Shown one piece after another: positions 1-12,142 of a DNA stretch of 64,000 bases. The notes beneath the pieces were generated by a model, which searched no databases, was not told the DNA's origin, and was given only the letters and a program-made list of their open reading frames with translations. The position numbers and the translations under genes were made by a program. The DNA is taken from positions 86,180,001-86,244,000 of the forward strand of contig JBITNC010000001.1 in assembly GCA_050084985.1 (NCBI GenBank). The letters run 5' to 3'. The first letter of the stretch is position 1, and the number at the start of each line of letters is the position of its first letter. This DNA comes from Nageia nagi. Taxonomy: Eukaryota; Pinophyta.

Positions 1-5
1 GCATA

Positions 6-60
6 TGTTTACACCTAAAAAGGAATTTTAATTTAATTAAAATACACCTTTTAAGTATTT
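6..60 (+). repeat. LTR start remnant, Tat-like family
   Basis: The sequence begins TGTTTACACCTAAAAAGG, which matches the start of the LTRs at 10048, 42137, 51840 and 62277. Like them it runs directly into an inverted repeat (17-52). No coding sequence or second LTR can be tied to it, and its downstream limit is unclear; 60-490 shows no other recognisable feature. Confidence 0.5.
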
Positions 61-497
61 GAAATGATTTAATCATCTTTTTATTGTACATCCTCACTAC
101 CTTTATATTTTATGATAACTTGTCGATGCAAATATAATCTGAAGAAGGAGCTTGGAAACTTATGCACCATAAGACCAAGGGTAAGCCTTGAAACTAGACT
201 TGTAATCTATTTAGGTGGAAGGGTTATGCATGAGAAATAATGACATGATATGGAATCCTTGATAGGTGGTAACATAGTTGGTCTGATTAATTTATGTTTC
301 TCAATGCCACCTATAATATTTGGATTTTGTTATACTTTGAATACTACATTCCTATAATCTTTCATTTAATCATACATAATAATCTTAGCTTTAAAGAGGA
401 GTCCTCAATGAAAACCATGGCTCTAAGCCTTTTTGGAAAGGATGCCAAGTGATTATGCTCCATGTTGAGTGATGATGCTCCACATCGGGTGATGATG

Positions 498-561
498 TGT
501 TAAGATCCTGGGTGTGTGGATTCACTAACAGGTCGACCTTTTGGTGTAACGGTTCATAACA
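498..561 (+). repeat. 5' LTR of SMART element
   Basis: This 64-bp terminal repeat is identical to 703-766. It runs from TGTTAAGATC to CATAACA. It is much shorter than the LTRs of autonomous elements in this window (249 to about 700 bp). Confidence 0.93.
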
Positions 562-580
562 TTTGGTATCAGAGCAGGCC
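562..580 (+). promoter_or_regulatory. Primer-binding site, initiator tRNA-Met type
   Basis: TTTGGTATCAGAGCAGGCC follows the 5' LTR directly. TGGTATCAGAGC is the standard plant primer-binding site complementary to the 3' end of initiator methionine tRNA, where reverse transcription starts. Confidence 0.9.
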
Positions 581-702
581 ATACGTCCCAAGTTCGAATC
601 CCCGGAAAGGGCTACTGTGGAAAGGGCTACCTAGAGAAGACTAGAGTGAGAGCCGCCACAAGTGAGAGCCACCGAGGACGTCGGATGCGGAGCGTGGTGG
701 AA

Positions 703-766
703 TGTTAAGATCCTGGGTGTGTGGATTCACTAACAGGTCGACCTTTTGGTGTAACGGTTCATAACA
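703..766 (+). repeat. 3' LTR of SMART element
   Basis: This repeat is identical to 498-561. It is preceded by the purine-rich stretch GCGGAGCGTGGTGGAA (687-702), which would serve as polypurine tract. The flanking TGATG at 767-771 repeats 493-497. Confidence 0.93.
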
Positions 767-1071
767 TGATGCTCCATGGAGGTTGGATTGGTGGTTTCAT
801 TTCATGGGAAAGGTTAGTCCTTGATCTCTTTGAGTTAGTTGTTTTCTCACATCATCGTAATAGGTAAGATAACAAGTTTGTATATACGCTTAATCCAAGT
901 TTGATAGATTAAGATTAATTGAGCATCTTTTATCATTGCCATCTTTCATATTGGATTGCTTTAGTCAATAATATGATTGTGATATTTTTGAATTCTACTA
1001 TTATTAGTTATAATTCAATATAATTAAATAACCATAACAAATTATTATTTTGATTATAAAAAAATTAATAT

Positions 1072-1516
1072 AATATGCTGAATTGAACCATTGCCATTAT
1101 GGTTGTTGATTTATTTGGAATTTATTTCAAGGAAAATGGTATTGAGAGTTCTCGAAAGCATATTAAGGCATGTGAGTACTCATCAAAAGTCTCTTCAATA
1201 TATTAATAATCATATTTAACACTTGATATTTTGATCAATTTTAATTTGGTGAATTATACAAGTTTGTTAGCTTAATATTTATTTAAGGGATTAAGATAAT
1301 ATGTTGAATTGAACCATTGCCATTATGGTTGTTGATTTATTTGGAATTTATTTCAAGGAAAATGCAATTGAGAGTTCTCGAAAGCATATTAAGGCATGTG
1401 AGTACTCATCAAAAATATCTTCAATATATTTATAATCATATTTAACACTTGATATTTTGATTAATTTTAATTTGGTAGATTCTACAAGTTTGTTAGCATA
1501 TCATTTATTTAAGGTT
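1072..1516. repeat. 226-bp tandem duplication
   Basis: Two copies, 1072-1297 and 1298-1516, lie head to tail. Both contain TTGAACCATTGCCATTATGG and TTCTCGAAAGCATATTAAGG and differ by scattered substitutions. There is no coding capacity. It may be a local duplication or the remains of an untranslated region. Confidence 0.85.
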
Positions 1517-2940
1517 AAACATTAGTTCTATAGTCACTAGCTCCTCCATCCTTAAAAAAATTCAATCAATATCAAAGCATTGAGACCTTCATCCTCTAAA
1601 CTCTTAATTGGTATCAAGTCCATTTATTATATTACATTAAAATGTAATAAAAGAATGAAAACAAAAAATAATTATAGATTATTGTATCTATTGGTGGATA
1701 CTTCAAGTATTGGAGTATTTATATGAGAAATTTTTTCATCTCTCAAGTCTTATGGAGTTTTATTTCACAAGGTTATGCATTGTACTACCCAAAAAGTAAC
1801 TCTGTTAGCAAATAAAATAAATAATATTAAGACAAATATTTATTTTATTACTGTTGGATAGATATCCCTTTTATAGTTACAAATCTCTAGATTTGTTGTG
1901 CCTTACCATAAGGGCTTTTACAAAATGGTTTTTGGGCCGTTATGGCCTCTAATAGAATCACCAATGTCCTAGCATAGTTGTTTGATGATTGGTATTGGTT
2001 GTTGGCATTCAACCCCCAGTTGTTGGTATTTATATGTCTATAGTTGCAAGCTTTCAATTCTATCTCCTAAAACCTACAAACAATCTTTAATTTCCTTTGA
2101 TCTTCTTCATACAAATATTCTCAATAGCTCCATTGTTAAACACCTGTGGACCCTACATACATGCGAACAAAAAACACATCAAATGTACTTATTCACTTGT
2201 AAAAATATGATATTAAAATGAAATGAACATGTAAAAAGCATCAAACTAAAGTACTCAACTCACTAAGGTTCTAGATGAATTTCAGCAGAGTTCCTTTACT
2301 TTGAATTTTTGGTTCTCTTAATTTAATGTTGAAGGTTTTATTTATAGACTAAGGAAATTGCAAAAGTTTCCATTTCGAGAAAAGAATTAGGATAAAAAAG
2401 TTTATCCAATTTTTTCATTTTGATGATTCAAAGCTTGGAGGTGGAGGATGAATGATGAGTCACCCATGATCTCTAGCTTTATAGCCAAGTCATTTAAAAA
2501 CTTACCATTTTTGTTTCGATTCTGCCAATCATAGAGTCACTGATATTTGGGTATCAAACATTGGCATCTGGCTTGAGTCATTGACATCTAGAGTTGGATG
2601 CTAGCATTTGGCATTTTTATAATAATACCTTTAATTTTTTATCCTTCTTTCATCTATCGAAAGAGGGGTCATTTTTGAGTATCTACATTTTGCCTCTCTT
2701 TGAATTATCTGCTAATTGTAAGTGGGGGATAATTCAAAAATTTATCTTTGGAAGGTGGGTGTATTCAAGTTTCTTAACTTGTATTTTCAACTTTGGTTGA
2801 TGTTTTGGATTAACCTATTCTCTAGAATAAGGTAAATTTTAATTTCTTGAATCATGATTAAATCTATTTTTGATCTCTTATGTTTGAAGAATTTTGAAAA
2901 TAGTGTTGTTGTATTATTAAAGCGAAACTTGTGTGTTATC
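1517..2940. other. Unassigned AT-rich sequence
   Basis: I find no gene, RNA or clear repeat boundary here. The short open frames on either strand are ones expected by chance at this base composition. Confidence 0.6.
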
Positions 2941-4140
2941 ATTATAATGTATCTATTTATGGTAGTTGCATTATGAGACTCTAGTTCATCTCTGCATGCT
3001 AAAGCTAACATATGATAACGAAGTGTACTTTGTGAATATAGTTATTTTGATTATTCTTCTCTTTGTTCCAGCAGTAGGGTTACATGACGATCTTACATAA
3101 AAGTTCATACTATGTATATAGTCATGTTTGAGTTTTTTCAAAATTTGGATTTACTCATAAGTGTTAGTTTTTCCAAAACATGTGATGTTGGCCAAAGAGA
3201 CAAGTAAGAATCTTCCTTATTTTATCTATGACACATTTTAAATTTTTTATTTTTAATATATTTCTCCTTTTTTTTGGCTCATCAAGGATGCATGATAAGG
3301 GGTATAGAAAGATGATTATCCCATCAAGGACTCATGAAGGGACGTTTTAATGTTGCTTGATCAAGGACTCACTATGAGATGCTAGAGGGAGGGCTTTAAA
3401 GTTTTTTGTATTTTTTATTTGTATATTTGTGTTGCCTCATTTGGAACTCATAACAAGATACTACAAGGAGGGCTTAAAGATTTTTCATATTTTTTATTTT
3501 CCTAAAAATAAAAATAGGTTTGTTCAAGTCATTTGACTTGTGGGTTTGATACCTAAGTCGATGTTTAAAATTGACCTAATCTATTGAATAAGTCAAAATT
3601 GATTGATCAAATCATGATCAAATCATGTTATAATATTTTACACTTAACACATATTAAAAAACATTATGGTGTACACCAAAATATCACTTGTGTCTATCTC
3701 CATATTGTATGCTATTTGTGGTAATTGCATGATGAAACTCTAGTTCATCTCTACATGTCAAAACTAGCATATGATAGTAAGCTTATCTTGTATATACATT
3801 TGTGTGAGTTTTATTACTCTTTGTACTATAAATGAGGGTACATGATGATCTTGCACAAAAGGTAATATCATGCTTTTGAACCATGTTCAAATTTTCAAAG
3901 CTCAAATTATTCATGAGATTCAATCACTTTTATACTTGTTACTTTATTCAATTTAATAAGTTAGGAGGCTGGCTTGTTTTATTTTTTGACACATTTTTGT
4001 TACCTTGTCAAGGATCCATGATGAGGCACCTAAAGGGGGTTTTAAATATTTTTATGTATATATGTTTATGTATTCACATATTTTTGTATTGCCTCATCTA
4101 AAATTCATGACGGTATGCTAGAGAAAGGGCTTGTATATGT
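2941..4140. repeat. Duplicated segment, period about 750 bp
   Basis: The stretch from about 2950 (TCTAGTTCATCTCTGCATGC) recurs from about 3700 (TCTAGTTCATCTCTACATGT). In both, it is followed by a 'TACATGA(C/T)GATCTT' segment and then by a CATCAAGGA/GTCAAGGA motif with a run of purines. Within 3280-3500 the motif around 'CAAGGACTCA' is itself repeated about three times with GCCTCAT. No protein similarity is visible. This block lies just outside the left limit of element F1. Confidence 0.7.
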
Positions 4141-4416
4141 ATATTTTTATCATTTTTATTTGATTTTTGGAAAATTTTTGATTTTAAAGAGTAATCAACA
4201 TTTGAGTCTATTCATTGAAATTTCATCTCAATCATCAGAGTTTGATCTAAAATTGTTGACATTTGAGTTGGTGAATAAAATAAAAATAAGAGATGAGTTG
4301 TCATTCTCTTATTTGTCTTTTTTTTTTAAAAATTTTTTCAGAGCTCTATTGGCCTATCCCACTCTCTTTGTAATTGACCATGTATTTAATTGCCTTATCA
4401 CTTTCTATGAGTTAAC

Positions 4417-6818
4417 ATGCAACCAAGGAGGAGACTAGCTATTCAAATGAGGCCAATCAGGGATGAGGTAGGGTTTTCAAACTCTCTTTTTATTTTTTTG
4501 CTTAATAATTCATTTTTTATGGCAAAAATGAAAAGTAGAAATTGTAAGATTAGTTATTTTGATTTTTTGGACATTTTTAATTATTTAAAATGAGCATTTA
4601 GGCTAATTTTTAAGATTTTTGGTATTTTTTGGGTACTTCAACCATGATATTTGGCTAGGGCTAAAGGTTTTTAGGGTCATCGATGTTTAGTCAAAAGACA
4701 CCAATGACTCTATAACTTAATTTCTCGGTTGTTGGCATTCAATCTTTAAGCCAATTGAATTTACTTTATTTTTTAACTTAGGTAAATTTACTATTTTTTC
4801 TAAGTTCAAGATGTTTTCGAGCCTAGGAATCATTATCCCACCATTCTGCAGGATGGATGTCCATTTCTTACTACTATAGACCACACCATTTTTTAAAGTG
4901 TGGGTTTTGGAGTTGGACCCTACATGCTTTGAATTCATTGGGAGTATCCTCTCATGGTAGCCTCACTTGAGAGGTGGGACTCCACCACTTCTACTTTTCA
5001 TCTCTCGATAGGGGAGATGACTATCATGGTGGAGGACATCCATAGTCTTTACTATTTTCCTATTCATGGCCAACAGATTCAGCATATCATAGATTGATAT
5101 GATGCCAAGCCTAATATCTCTTATTCATATAGAGTTGATAGAGTTGCTAACATCATATTTGAGATTAGCTCAAGTACTATCAGGTACTTTTAGTATTAAC
5201 ATGAGAATCAATAGGGGAGCATCAGGTTATCCTTCTAAATGGGCATGATCTAGTTCTATGTTTTACTTGACATGGGTAGTGATTGATTTCTATGGTCATT
5301 GCTGTCCATTGTTGTAGACATGATGCAACATGGTACCTTGGGCTCCCACTTTGTTAACTTAGTGCTATAAGAAGTTATTATTTAATACACAAGGTCATAG
5401 GACCTCATTATTAGTTACAATCACTCTTAAAGCATGGGCTTATGAGCATATTGCTATTGCACACCCTCAGATTTTCTATTCCTAGTTTTATGAATAATAT
5501 CGAATATCTAATGGGAATTATAAGATGGAGGGAGGACTTTTATATCCATCCTACTAACAGTTTTTATAGAGGCTTACATTTCTATCATATAATGCTCAAC
5601 CAACTTGTACCTAACCATGTCTAGTTTTATCCTTATCGTCAGTATCCAACATGGGATGAGTTAGAGGTAGAGTTGATGGGTATTCAATAAGCAAGAGTCA
5701 TTAATGGTAGATGAATAAATTTTCTAGAGTGCTTTCATTTTTAACACATTAGATGCCAGTTTGATTTGGTGCAAAATATGCCTCTAGAGCCTATGAGGTA
5801 CCAAAGAGAGGGCACCCTTCCTATGAAGGGTATTAAGCATCTTATCTATGCTAAGCTAGATCCTATAGGTGGGAGACTATCGAGGAGGAGGTTGATGATG
5901 ATGATGTTGGGGTTACAAAGGTTTTTGCTACTTGGTAGCAGGCTAAGATGGAGGAGGTTGAGGATGGTGACCAAGGTTAAAAAGTACAATAATGAGTGGA
6001 GGACCCATGTGTAAGGCCTAACATGGAGGAGGAGCATGATGTTGAGATGGGTCCAATAGAGGATGTATTAAAGATTGAGGTTTAGGTAGAGAAGGATGTA
6101 CCTCACACCAAGAGAATTCCATAGGAGGAGGGAGAAGCCCCTTAGGTTCACAGTTATGAATCTATGTTAGGTGAGATTGATGAGCTTAAGTTTTTACTTG
6201 GGTAATCATGATCCTTACTTTATTAATCAAGTTAGGATAATGAGTTCTTATGATCTCAACTATAGCAATATAGGCATACAAATGAGGATACGCTCTGATA
6301 CAATGTAGACTATGATCGATACAGGTAGGATAGAGATAGCCTAGGCCATGGTTCAATATTTACAATAGCAAATCGATATAAAGGGGATTGCAATAGGTGT
6401 GGAGAGACACTCATCATCTTTTATCAAGGATATATATAGGTAGAGAGACTATTATCATGGAATATCTAATATTTATTTAGTGGGTGTTCTTGCATATGCA
6501 CCTAGCTTAGATTATCCTATCTCTCCTCCAAGCTATGTTCCTTTAGATATTCATACACTTCCTACTGTGATAACTACTGAGATACAAGGTGGAATCGATG
6601 CATGGATAGGTAGAGGAAGGGCTATAGCTACTATTAGTAGGAGTGTTACTACTACTTATTCTCACCACATGTTTGCATCATTAGAGCTTCAAGAAATAGG
6701 GTGAGAGAGGAGCATAGGTAGCCCATTAACATTAGCTCAGAGAGGCCAAGATATTGGTGAGGCTAGCAGTTAGGGGGGTGATGAGGACAATATTTATAAG
6801 GATGCCCTTGTAGATTGA
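4417..6818 (+). pseudogene. Plant mobile domain (PMD) gene, copy 1, antisense in F1
   Basis: The gene starts at an ATG at 4417 with a basic peptide (MQPRRRLAIQ); the inverted copy at 38075 starts in the same way. An intron seems to follow: donor GAG|GTAGGG near 4465 and acceptor TTCTAAG near 4805, matched in the other copy by TTTATTCTAG. The PMD core reads LERWDSTTSTFHLSIGEMTI at about 4965-5030, followed by VEDIHSLYYFPIHGQ. This is the signature of the PMD/aminotransferase-like family found in plant genes and transposons. The C-terminal part has a WAYEHIAIAHP motif near 5430. Both copies stop after a shared DAL(V/K)D end (stop at 6816-6818). Several in-frame stops make it a pseudogene. PMD biochemistry is unclear; host members act in gene silencing and development. 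Confidence 0.75.
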
Positions 6819-8323
6819 GAACTTAGTATTTTTGTTATATTATTTTTGTTATTAGACTATTGACATCATGTTATATACTTATATTTGTTGATGTGGGTAT
6901 ATTATATTTATTTTTTGATCATGGTGATCATGATTAGTTTTGTGAGATGTATTGGATGGATGTTATAGGTGGTGGAATATATGAATATTTTTTGATATAT
7001 ATATGATGATATATTTTTGATGCTCATGCTTATGGTTTTCCTCTTATGATGATTATTTTTTTATTTCCTAGATATTATCATGTGTTGTTAAATGATAAAC
7101 CTATGATTTCCTATATGTGAATGTTTATACATAATGTTTGATTTTGTTGTTATATTCTATGTTGATGGAATGTTGATATTGATTTACATTATCCTAGTAT
7201 GTTAGAATAATAATATTCCTTATTATTTTGTTGGATGTATTATTCCTATATGATGTGATTATGATGAATAGATAATGTAATGTTGATCAATTTAATTTGT
7301 TATTAATTTCATCATTATTTTTCTTATAATGACCTAGTCATAATTAAAATAATATTTTATTTAAAATAGTATGAAATCAAATATCAACATTTTATGTTCT
7401 TGGCTATTTATACACATAGTTTTGAACATAAATAGTGGTATAATACATATATGTGAATTGGTATAAATGGCATGAATGTATGGATATATGAATCTAAATG
7501 TATATACATGGATAATGAATAGGAATGAATGGTATAACTATTTGAATGTCAAATAGAACATCCTAGTTAACTTACCAAGATTATAATAATAATATACATT
7601 GTGAGATGAAATGAATGTATAATATTGTAAAGAAGTGTAATGAATAAAATATTAAAATTAAACTCATCAGATAATCTTTCATTTTAGTTTCATCTACTAG
7701 GGATGATATAAAATAATGTTATAATACACCTAAGTTTATTATGGACTTGTGTGTATGAAATGATATTCATTTACTTCCCTTGATGCTCGTAAACTTAATG
7801 TTTTAAGAGTATAAACTATGTACTGATTCATCTATATGAAATGTGTAAAGGTCCATCATAAATACTAAACATATCACCACTTCGTAAGGTATGCCTCATT
7901 GCAAAATGAGTGTCCATAACCTTGGTGAAGACTAACCCTTATATCCCACTACAACCTTGCTCTATTTTTAGTTAGACATTCATATCCTCAATAGAGGATA
8001 TTGTAATCAGTCAAGAATTCTACTTCTCTTTTTTTCTTTTTCTTTTTGAATATATTTTGAATCTTTTTTGTAATATTTTTTGAATCTTTCTACCTATCTT
8101 TTGGGTTTTGGATGAAGCGAAATAATAGGATGAATAATCACTCAAAATTATGCTATCTTATTTTTGATTATTTCAAGATTTTAAAATGTGCTAAAGTTCA
8201 TGAGTTCCAAATATCTTGAAATTGTATCAAGGTTCTATTTGTTTATCATCCTAAGTTTTAGAAACTTTATAGAATATATTTTCACAAAATAGAATATGAA
8301 TATTATACTCATAAATTACTTCT
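6819..8323. other. Non-coding spacer between PMD and extra ORF
   Basis: The two genes converge on this stretch from opposite strands. It is similar, in inverted form, to 34286-35706; for example the block around 7830-8010 matches 34630-34790. No reading frame is conserved between the copies, so this is probably 3' untranslated or spacer sequence of the retroelement. Confidence 0.6.
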
Positions 8324-9985
8324 TTATTTATATGTACAACTATATATATGAATAATATGTGTATGGATGTATGATTTGTATGTATATCTTGGTAAATTAA
8401 TAGGATCATCGTATTTGACACTTAAGAATTTTATGATGATGGAAGTAAAAGAAAAGATTAACATAATGGTATGGTATGAACACATAGGGTAGCACACCCA
8501 ATAGCCAAGATTCTTCAAACATAATTTTCTAAGTAAGTGTATATATATATATTATGTATGTATGTATGTATATGTTTTTATTTTTTAAAATTTTTTTATT
8601 CTTTGATTTTTTATGATTTTATGTTTTTTTGGTCCTCATCTAACTCTTTGTGATTAAATCCATGTCGTATGAAGGATTACAATAATTGACTATGAGAGAT
8701 GGTGTGAAAATTACATAGCATACAAATGGTATGATTGACAAACCAATGTGTTGTATGAAAAGTGATAGAAATAGAAAATATAGAATCCTAATGGAAAATA
8801 TTTTGTGCTATTACATGTGCAATGGTAAGTATGTCGAATGAATCATGAGAGTGTAGTTATGGTGGACCATAGAATGTAATGAGTTGATATAAAATGTATT
8901 AACATGAGCATTGATTGTAATCTTCCATATGAATTGTGGTTTAGGAAATAAGAAAAATGAGGTTTTGGAGAAACTCTTCATCAGGTATGTCATAAATTAT
9001 GCAAGTTCCCTAATATGGTTCATGATTAATGGTGATACTCAGCCAAAAGGAAATTTTGAGGGCATGATAGGCTTAATAAGATTTATCCAAGACTTGAAAA
9101 GGATACCATTGATAGGATTTTATGTTGAACACCATCATGAAACTCAAAATAGTGATCTATATCTATATCAAAAGATAGGACATGACTCTCTATATGAGTG
9201 CTAGGGAATGTACAAGGTGAACATGGGGTGTGAAGGGAAGACAATTCCCAAGGAATTAGTGGAATGTGGTATAGATAAATTATATGTTGATTTGTGTATT
9301 CAAAAAAACAATGAAGATGGCTCATGATGTATATGTTGACCACCTACAATATTATTTGCAAACTTTAGAGATTGAAGAAGGCTATATAAACATAATATAT
9401 ATAGGTTTTACTTGCATGAAATTGGTTAATAAGCTTATAAAGATTAAGCAATATATATACAACATATAAATACAAGACACACATTTTTGTTATTATTTTT
9501 ATATTTTTTGTATATTTTTTTATGTTTTTTTTATTTTTGTTAACATGACATGAAATAATCTACAATCCTTGAATGGTGTTCGTATATGGAATTTTTTATG
9601 AATAAATCAATGTCCATGACTCAAGTAGTAATATTAAGTAGGCCTCAATTAAAGGTGAAGAGGACTTTATCCTAGAATAGATGGTTGAAAGTGAATGGGA
9701 TACTGAATAAGTGGTGGATGTGTAATTATAAGTAATGGCCTAGGTTTTCATTTAAACTTTCTAATGACTCTCTTAGGTTTCATACATGAAGTTGAAGCTT
9801 CATTATGTGCCTTAAGAAGCATGAAAAAGGATGGTATGTATGTAGGATATAATGAAGCATGTGGGGTTGGTATTGGTGGTAGTGAAGGAGTTGATAATGA
9901 AGACTATGGGATGAGACTTCGTATAGTAGCAATGGTACTCCTACTATTAATATTTATTAAACATTATTTTTTACTAATTTTCTTA
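8324..9985 (-). pseudogene. Extra ORF of F family, copy 1, downstream exons
   Basis: This is the second half of an unrecognised sense-strand gene whose first half is at 18356-19430; element A has split the two. Reading right to left, 9985-9560 gives a proline-rich stretch (EAST..MKPKRVI, then PLI.YPIH.QPSIL). An intron of about 210-270 bp follows, with acceptor TATTGTAG|GTGG near 9350. The next exon contains SHLHC, then IPWELSSLH and PCSPCTF, FIWK and AHVN, and a THW..NHTI segment near 8700. A last exon at 8518-8324 reads LGYWVCYPMCSYHTI and ends near NLPRYTY. Every block is matched in the inverted copy (31500-34285), often with conservative changes. That is evidence of former protein constraint. 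No known domain is recognised. In-frame stops remain. Confidence 0.65.
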
Positions 9986-10047
9986 ATTTGTTTCCTTTCA
10001 TTGAGGCATTGAATGATTCATCCAAATAATTTTTTTACATTTACAAG

Positions 10048-10668
10048 TGTAGATACTTAAAAAGGAATTATTTTTTATTAAATAATTCATTTTAAAGCAT
10101 CAAAGAATATGTATTATAAAGAGGGTTAGAAATATACCCAAGGTAATGTAATCAATTTAATGGACCATTGTATAATGTAAGAGGTATCAAATATAAAAAG
10201 AGACACCTTAAATAATTTAAAATATAATGATCCTAAGAATAAAAGAGGATCAAAACATTGCTATAAAAGAATATCAAAAGCAACATAAATGATATCAGTG
10301 AATATCAAGAGAAGCATATCAGAACATGCAATACCATTTCTACCCAACCAATAATGGTATTTTGTAACACCACCTTTGCACATATCTATTAAACATTTCA
10401 TTCTAATTTACATGTAATTTTTTTTTGTGTGGATCTAAATCCTTCATGCAAATAGTGACGTGCTCTTAGGCCATTAGCGATGTTTGTTTCTTATAGTGTG
10501 TTATGACAATTGATGTATGATCTTTATTATTTCATTTGAATGCAAGCTATATGTAGGTACATTATTTATCATGTTTGTTTTATGCCATATTTATAATATA
10601 TGCTTCAATAATATATTGTAGAAAAATAGTTTGTTAATTTATTATTTATGCACTATTTGAGGTCTACA
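10048..10668 (+). repeat. 5' LTR of element A
   Basis: The LTR starts TGTAGATACTTAAAAAGG with the family palindrome at 10059-10093 and ends GGTCTACA at 10668. GCTATAAAAG near 10261 is a plausible TATA box. The sequence from 10082 on matches 17802-18350 closely. The putative primer-binding region (TTTTGGTGAAAC) starts at 10669; a similar TTTTGGTGAA follows the LTR of element E. I cannot name the tRNA. Confidence 0.85.
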
Positions 10669-10778
10669 TTTTGGTGAAACTAACTGTTTCGATTAATCTT
10701 CCCTACCGATAAGATCTTGCAAGATTTATTTGATAAGGTCCATGCATAGACTATTTTTAGGTCATCAATGACATAAAA

Positions 10779-12142
10779 ATGGACCAAGCCATGCTGCATA
10801 TAGCACATCTAATAAAACAAGTGGTAGATATTACTAAATAATTGACATCAATGTAGAATTTAGGCAATAGTTTGTAGTTAGTATTAGATCCAACAATAGC
10901 TGCAAGGTTAACCAATCTTGATAATAGCAATAAATTATTGCAAAAAGAAGAAGATTATGAGGGTGTATTCACCTCACCCTTATTAGATGATATCCATAAT
11001 TATCCCCTACCACCTAAGCATAAGGCCCTCAAGTTCGAGATGTTTACTGATGAGCAAGACCCAAAGAAACATCTTATTAGCTTTTAGGAGGAGTGCTTAC
11101 TAAAATTGGGATCAATGAAGAAGTTGATGGTAAAATTTTTCCAAAGGAGTTTATAAGGTGATACCAATCAATGGTTCTATAATTTTCCAAGAGGATCAAT
11201 AGATTCATTTAATTCATTTGTAAAAGTGTTCATGGGTCAATACAAGCATAATGTTAAAGACCAAGAAACTATTACAGTGTTATATGTAATGCACCAAGGT
11301 AATAACAAAATCCTAGAAAAATATATTCCAAGATTCAAAAAGGTATAGCAATCTATTTGTAGTAAATTGGATGAGAGTGAAATTTGTGGTATATTTAGAG
11401 ATTCTATTTTACCAATCATTAATTTGCATGCACTAATTGATAAGAATATTGGATTTGAAGTATTAGTAAAAGAATTATTGCAAAAAGAGAAAGTTCTACT
11501 TGAGTTAGGATATCTTAAGTATACATATACTCCTTATAATAAGGAGAATAATAGGAAATACACAAAAAAGGAGGAAAACATAGTGAATATGGCTGATACA
11601 CCTACATTCCCACCTAAATTGATAAGATCAGCTACAATAAGAGATAGATGGTATACATTTACAATTCAACCAAGGTTTCTTGTGAGAGATTTGATGAAAA
11701 TAGGTTTATTGTAGTCATTACAAAAAATGACACAAGATGATAATATTCCTATGGGAAAATTTGGTGCTTATTGCACTTATCATCAAAGAAAAGGTCATGC
11801 CATAAAATTGATCAAAAAGATTCAGATCTAGATGTAATATTAAATATACTTTCAATTGACAAAGAAGTTTGTGTGGGATTACAAAGGGGGCATCCAAGGC
11901 ATATTCCAAATTTGGTTACTACTAAACAAGTAAGTGTCTCACCTGATCCCAAAACTTATAGCATGATTAAGCATTTGAAAACTACTCTTAATAAGATTAG
12001 TTTGTATGATCTCATCTCTACATATGAAACACATAGAAAGATATTATATGCTTTATTTGAAAAAAGAATAGTCCCTACAAATATGTATGCTGCCATATTT
12101 TTAGAAGAACTTAGATCTATTAAGGAATATGATGCGATCTAA
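10779..12142 (+). pseudogene. gag: gag of element A
   Basis: The ATG at 10779 is in frame with the later gag core. In order: an N-terminal region, the retrotransposon-gag domain (GDTNQWFYNFPRGSIDSF near 11160-11215, then FMGQYKHNVKD), a basic stretch, and a zinc-finger-like YCTYHQRKGH motif near 11770. The motif lacks its expected final cysteine. A +2 frameshift follows and the frame resumes at about 11800 up to a stop at 12142. The protein would form the virus-like particle and package RNA. At least four in-frame stops precede the finger. Confidence 0.82.

Larger units (their letters stand above)
498..766 (+). mobile_element. SMART-type miniature LTR retrotransposon, complete
   Basis: Two identical 64-bp terminal repeats (498-561 and 703-766), each starting TG and ending CA, flank a 141-bp non-coding core. 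A primer-binding site lies directly after the first repeat and a purine-rich stretch ends directly before the second. The same 5 bp, TGATG, occur on both sides (493-497 and 767-771), the target duplication left by integrase. The size and lack of coding capacity fit the SMART class, the smallest non-autonomous LTR elements of plants, which must be moved by another element's enzymes. Identical repeats imply recent insertion. The core is more GC-rich than its surroundings. It is inserted in a short 20-bp tandem motif built on GATGATGCTCC. Confidence 0.93.

Noticed and set aside
391-591. Minus-strand open frame across the SMART element
   Set aside because: It crosses an LTR and primer site of a non-coding element and has no similarity to gag or pol.
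562-620. Possible tRNA gene
   Set aside because: Only a B-box-like motif is present. There is no cloverleaf, anticodon arm or acceptor stem; the sequence is a primer-binding site plus flank.
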